DNA from: Desulfobulbus sp.
GTDB taxonomy: Bacteria > Desulfobacterota > Desulfobulbia > Desulfobulbales > Desulfobulbaceae
Assembly (NCBI GenBank): GCA_030600525.1
Contig: JAUVLX010000122.1
Span: 1-9,352, forward strand
DNA: 9,352 bases
Reading direction: 5' to 3'
Numbering within the stretch: the first letter of the stretch is position 1; every line of letters begins with the position of its first letter. Below the pieces are notes generated by a model. That model saw only the letters and a program-made list of their open reading frames with translations. It searched no databases and was not told the origin of the DNA. Below are positions 6,012 through 9,352 of the stretch, in pieces. The position numbers and the translations under genes are program-made.

Positions 6012-6242
6012 TCAGATTTGTTGAAAAAGATGGTCTCGCTCTGGTTCCATATCTTGGATTGTTGTATCTTTCTTGCTGCCGAAAGCCTCTGGAAGCGCAT
6101 CAAGAGCTTCTTTCTTCCAGCGGTTTATTTGACTGACGTGCACGCCAAACTCAGAGGCGAGCTCGTTAGTCGTTTTTTGGCTCTTTATGGCAGCCATGGC
6201 TACCTTGGCTTTGAAGCTTTTCGTGTGATTTTTTCGTTTCAT
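6012..6242 (-). pseudogene. IS3-family transposase OrfA, interrupted by a nonsense codon
   Basis: Starts at ATG 6242 behind GGGGG (an in-frame ATG at 6269 lacks a comparable RBS). Residues MKRKNHTKSFKAKVAMAAI and the helix-turn-helix around ELASEFGVHVSQINRWKK are typical of IS3 OrfA DNA-binding proteins (HTH_Tnp_1). The frame stops with TGA right after DHLFQQI, yet the following codons continue in the same frame as KLQVEVDWLKK, the usual OrfA leucine-zipper end, so the TGA (6012-6014) is a nonsense mutation, probably from GGA. True OrfA coding similarity continues to about 5977, where there is a run of eight A residues (T8 at 5978-5985 on the plus strand). Confidence 0.8.
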
Positions 6243-6311
6243 GTAATCCCCCTTTTGGATAGCGTGCATTTTGCCTTAGCACACTGTCTCATTTTCAGGG
6301 TCCACTATAAG

Positions 6312-7025
6312 CTAATGGATCACTTCCACTTACATTGTATTATCCCGGCAGGTGTACTCTCATTTGACAAAACAACATGGGTTGCTGCCAGGGATAAATA
6401 TCTCTTCAGAGTCCAGTCTTTAGCCAAAGAATTCAGGAAAAGATATCTGCAAAAACTCGAAAAAGCCTATGACCAAGAAAAATTATCCTTTCATGGGAGG
6501 AGTGCTGATTTTGCTAACAAGCAGATCTTTATACAGCTGATCGAAACATTAAAGAACAAGGAGTGGATAACCTACTCAAAACAACCATTCGATGGGCCGG
6601 AGCAGGTGTTTGAATATCTCGGCCGCTATACGCACCGAGTGGCGATAACGAATAACCGGATTGTATCAATTGAGGACGGCAGAGTAACTTTCAGCTATTG
6701 TGACCGCAGTGATGAAAATAAAATCAAAGAGCTTACATTGAAAGCGGAAGAATTTATTCGCCGTTTTCTTCTACACATCCTGCCCGGTGGATTCATGAAA
6801 ATCCGCTACTATGGCTTTCTGGCCCATGCAAATAAAAAAGCGAGCATCCCTTTGCTTCGGCAGTTGATAAATCCAGATGCCGAAGTGGCAGATAAAATCA
6901 CCGAAACCGTTGAGGAGATGATGCTGCGACTGACCGGAACTGATTTGTCTCTCTGCCCGGAATGCGGTAAAGGGAAAATGGTCCATATTGAGGACTTGCC
7001 TAACCTGTTACTCGATACATCCTGA
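6312..7025 (+). pseudogene. IS91-family (HUH/Y2) transposase, N-terminally truncated
   Basis: Transposase-like coding starts at about 6312 and runs to TGA 7023-7025. It keeps the metal-binding HUH motif as DHFHLHC (6318-6338) and the paired tyrosines of the Y2 class in FEYLGRYTHRVAI (Y codons at 6615 and 6627), the EEFIRRFLLHILPGGFMKIR segment and a late CPEC pair. These enzymes nick single strands and move IS91-like elements by rolling-circle transposition. The N-terminal zinc-finger region and original start are missing. The long open frame from ATG 6018 is a chance fusion: its first 98 codons are antisense to the IS3 orfA remnant. Probably inactive, although the catalytic core is intact. 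Confidence 0.83.
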
Positions 7026-7513
7026 TTACCGCCGAGTCGCAGAGCTTAGGAGTTACGAAAATTTGGAGTTTGAATTCAACAGGAGGAGTGCGCCTTTTTC
7101 AGGCCAATCCATCGCTAAATTAATCTGTGTAACAGTAGACGATAAAATTTTGAAAACTTCCGCCAAATTTCATTCAATTATCGAAAAATGTTGCTTCGTT
7201 TTGCTGTTATGTTTTCGAAAACCACACATTCCGGAGGCTATCGGCCCCTCTTGGCAATTCATTAAATCCCCATAGATGAACGGTTGAATCTCCAAGGTGA
7301 TCCGCGCTCCAGTTCTTCGGCTTTTATCAACAATTGCGATAAGTTAATCAGAGCACAGTTAGTAATGCGATATTTTAGGCCTCGACTTACCGTTGAGGTC
7401 TATTCAGGGCGCAACAATTGATAAAACCTATTCGATCGATACATCTCCGTTGAGCGGGTTAACCGCCCCTCGTCTAGTGTTCATTAAATTACTATCCAAA
7501 TTATGCTTTCTTC
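7026..7513. other. Gene-free stretch between the IS91 remnant and feoB
   Basis: No convincing gene is seen. The first part is presumably the 3' non-coding end of the IS91-type element; its right terminus cannot be placed. Minor features: a 9-bp direct repeat CAACAATTG (about 7329 and 7412), an 8-bp direct repeat CCGTTGAG (about 7392 and 7448), and a short stem pairing CCTC with GAGG near 7380-7398. None has a T-tract typical of a terminator for the leftward feoB gene. Confidence 0.5.
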
Positions 7514-9352
7514 TTAGCTTGATTGGTTTTTTTCCGCGGCAAAGTTTGGCAACCTGCCAATTGGTGGTGTCTTTTTACTCCATGTTGACCATAATCCAGT
7601 GATAATGGTCAACATAACGACAAAGATATAGAATACCCCCATCATTTGTATACCGCTCAACCCAAGAGCATTGCCTCCGGTATAAATACCAGATGCCGCC
7701 ACAAAACCAAGAGCAGTTGGAAAGAGCATGGAAAAAATCATCCATTTGTAAGATCCGGTCTGTACCTTGATCATTATGGTAGTTGCCAGGCAAGGGGGGT
7801 AGAGGGCGAAAAAGACCATTATTGCAAGGGCATGGAGAGGCGAAAAGCCACCGCCTGATGTCTCTGCACTCATCCGTTCTTCCAGGCTTTTATTTTCGTC
7901 AGCACCTTGTTGGTAAAGGACGCCGATAGTGGCAACGCTGGATTCACGAGCAGCAAAGGAAGAAAGAATTGCAACGTTGATTTTCCAGTTGAAGCCCGCC
8001 CATTGCGTTATAGGTTCAAGAGAGCGGCCAACCGTTCCTAGAAAACTGGTCTCGATCTGTTCCTCTTTTATTTGTCGCCGGAGCGACTTCCTCTTTGATG
8101 CCAACCCGCGCAAGGCTTTATTGATTGTTTTTGCATCCTTGTCTTTCTTGGGCTTTAGGAATTTGAACTGATCCTGGTGTTTTTCTTGAAATTTTGCATC
8201 CAGTGCTTTTGATGCCTTTGCCCCTTTGATATTGAGTTTAGCGGTTTTATATTCACTGTACAGGTTGATCATGTCGATAAGTGAGGATACTTCATGGAAA
8301 TTGTCTGCATAACTACTTGAATCAATTTTTTGGTAGAATTTATGTACCGCCTTTTCCATCTCTCCATCAAAAAAATGTTGTCTATCATCACTTATGCCGG
8401 GAAATTGGAGTAGCGTAAATATGCAGACAGACACGGCAATGACAATAGAGCCAACTTTTTTAATGTACTGCCATGTCCTCTCCAGTGCTCGTTGGGCTAC
8501 CCCAAAAAGGGTAGGTGGGTGATAATTCGGTAGCTCCATCACAAAAGGAGCTGTTTCTTTTGCCTTTAACACGGTTGATGTCAGCAACTTGGCCACAAGG
8601 AGCGCAACAAAAATTGTGATGGTAGAGAGAAAGAGCATTGCCCATGATTTATATTGAGCAAAAAAAACATTTATAAGCAGGGTGTAAAAAGGGATTTTGG
8701 CTAGGCAGTTCATATACGGGACTGTCAAAATGGTTGCCATTCGCGATTTTTCGTCGGGAATACCTTTGGTGGCCATTACACCTGGGACAGCACACCCTCC
8801 TGCAAACACTCCACCCAGGATATAGGGCAAGGTTGATTGACCATGCAGTCCGAACGTATGAAACATTTTATCAAGAATGAAGGCTATCCTGGCCATGTAT
8901 CCAGAGTCCTCAAGGATTGCGATTAAGGAAAAGAGGATGAGGAAAATGGGAATATAATTCAGCAGTGCGTTGGCAGAATCGACCATCCATAATCCCATGG
9001 ATCGTATGTACGGATCTTCAAGTAGACCAGCATCTGGCAGGATCCCGGCAACTATGGCTCTGAACTTTGCCAAAAAAGGCCACCAGTATTGCGTTAAATC
9101 ATAGCCTTTAACAATAGACAGCTGGTAGATAATAAAAACTGTTGCCACTAGAAAGATAGGCGCAGCAAACCGGTTAAGGACCAACATATCTATTTTTTCT
9201 GAAATATTGGCAGATTCTTTTTTCGTTTTTTTGACGTACGTTTCAATGATAGAGCTTGCAAGTCGGTCACGGCAGCCAACCATGTAATCTGCTATCGACA
9301 TATAATGCTCTTCTTCAAATTCTCTGCATATTCTGCGGGCTGTTTCGAGCTC
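7514..9352 (-). CDS. feoB: Ferrous iron transport protein B, permease part (5' end beyond the window)
   Basis: The frame is open from the right edge to TAA at 7514; the ATG at 9301 is internal, since codons up to 9352 (ELETARRICREFEEEHY) continue the FeoB linker that follows the N-terminal G domain. Counting from 9301: the conserved linker SEKIDMLVLNRFAAPIFL (34-51), first gate motif GGVFAGGCAVPGVMATKG (163-180) with C170, YMNCLAKIPFYTL (196-208) with C199, SSFAARESSVATIGVLYQ (447-464), and YPPCLATT (501-508) with C504. It imports Fe(II) across the inner membrane, driven or gated by its cytoplasmic GTPase domain, which is not in this window. Oddity: about 302-415, between a helix ending LLQFPG and the family motif SFLGTVGRSLEP, is a charged, lysine-rich insertion of some 110 residues. 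FeoA, if present, would lie further right. Confidence 0.94.
   Translation of the reverse strand, partial: ELETARRICREFEEEHYMSIADYMVGCRDRLASSIIETYVKKTKKESANISEKIDMLVLNRFAAPIFLVATVFIIYQLSIVKGYDLTQYWWPFLAKFRAIVAGILPDAGLLEDPYIRSMGLWMVDSANALLNYIPIFLILFSLIAILEDSGYMARIAFILDKMFHTFGLHGQSTLPYILGGVFAGGCAVPGVMATKGIPDEKSRMATILTVPYMNCLAKIPFYTLLINVFFAQYKSWAMLFLSTITIFVALLVAKLLTSTVLKAKETAPFVMELPNYHPPTLFGVAQRALERTWQYIKKVGSIVIAVSVCIFTLLQFPGISDDRQHFFDGEMEKAVHKFYQKIDSSSYADNFHEVSSLIDMINLYSEYKTAKLNIKGAKASKALDAKFQEKHQDQFKFLKPKKDKDAKTINKALRGLASKRKSLRRQIKEEQIETSFLGTVGRSLEPITQWAGFNWKINVAILSSFAARESSVATIGVLYQQGADENKSLEERMSAETSGGGFSPLHALAIMVFFALYPPCLATTIMIKVQTGSYKWMIFSMLFPTALGFVAASGIYTGGNALGLSGIQMMGVFYIFVVMLTIITGLWSTWSKKTPPIGRLPNFAAEKNQSS

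Larger units (their letters stand above)
5806..6312 (-). mobile_element. IS3-family element, 5' fragment
   Basis: Reading the minus strand from about 6312, the sequence TATAGTGGACCCTGAAAATG has the look of an IS3-type terminal repeat, followed by orfA, the start of orfB and an abrupt end at about 5806 next to the usp terminator. The other terminus is absent. The left end abuts IS91-type transposase sequence, so the IS3 element either inserted into the IS91 gene or marks a deletion junction. No target duplication can be tested because only one end survives. Confidence 0.75.

Noticed and set aside
6018..6311. N-terminal 98 residues of the plus-strand transposase-like frame as genuine protein
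   Set aside because: They lie antisense to a clear IS3 orfA with HTH and RBS, and do not look like an IS91 N-terminus.
6988..7275. 95-codon plus-strand ORF after the IS91 remnant
   Set aside because: It overlaps the IS91 coding end in another frame, has no family resemblance and no good RBS.
1..9352. CRISPR array, tRNA or rRNA genes
   Set aside because: No regularly spaced repeats and no recognisable RNA gene sequence were seen on either strand.

Overview
The window looks like a genomic segment from a sulfate- or sulfur-metabolising member of the Desulfobacterota (Desulfobulbales/Desulfobacterales type). This is an inference from protein style: a sigma-54 activator with a cysteine-rich PAS domain, PAS-GGDEF signalling proteins, an anaerobe-type ferrous iron transporter FeoB, and IS110, IS3 and IS91 insertion-sequence debris. 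No rRNA, tRNA or CRISPR array was seen, so the lineage cannot be fixed from this window.

The left third (1-2280) is decayed. On the minus strand is the front part of a signalling protein that runs off the left edge. It is open for 262 codons but carries an in-frame TGA near its N-terminus. Upstream of it, also on the minus strand, is a diguanylate cyclase whose PAS domain is cut off at about 1717. A fragment of an IS110-type element follows the break (start about 1720-1760, transposase N-terminus at 1825-1935). Then comes an unrecognised stretch and a 166-bp imperfect palindrome bounded by CTAG (2114-2279) that resembles a MITE or an internally deleted IS.

The centre (2412-5813) is the intact, coherent part. 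A sigma-54-dependent activator (PAS, AAA+, Fis-type HTH) is transcribed leftwards. Diverging from it, to the right, is a two-gene operon: an ACR3/BASS-superfamily membrane transporter overlapping by four bases a universal stress protein, closed by a strong intrinsic terminator. The 393-bp divergent region holds three overlapping palindromes next to the activator gene, a weak -24/-12-like element facing the transporter, two short overlapping leader ORFs (one with a very good Shine-Dalgarno and a GTG start) and an 11-bp perfect hairpin just before the transporter. The simplest reading is that the activator senses a redox, metal or metabolite cue through its PAS domain and switches on the transporter and Usp. 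The signal and the transported substrate are not visible in the sequence.

The right third holds nested IS remnants (5806-7025). An IS3-family fragment (orfA with a nonsense codon, orfB truncated and frameshifted) lies antisense against the 3' two-thirds of an IS91-type HUH/Y2 transposase, which keeps its catalytic motifs but has lost its N-terminus. A gene-free stretch of about 490 bp follows. Then, on the minus strand, is most of feoB (7514 to the right edge), the membrane permease part of a ferrous iron transporter, with an unusual lysine-rich insertion of roughly 110 residues. The 5' end of feoB, with the G domain, lies beyond the window.
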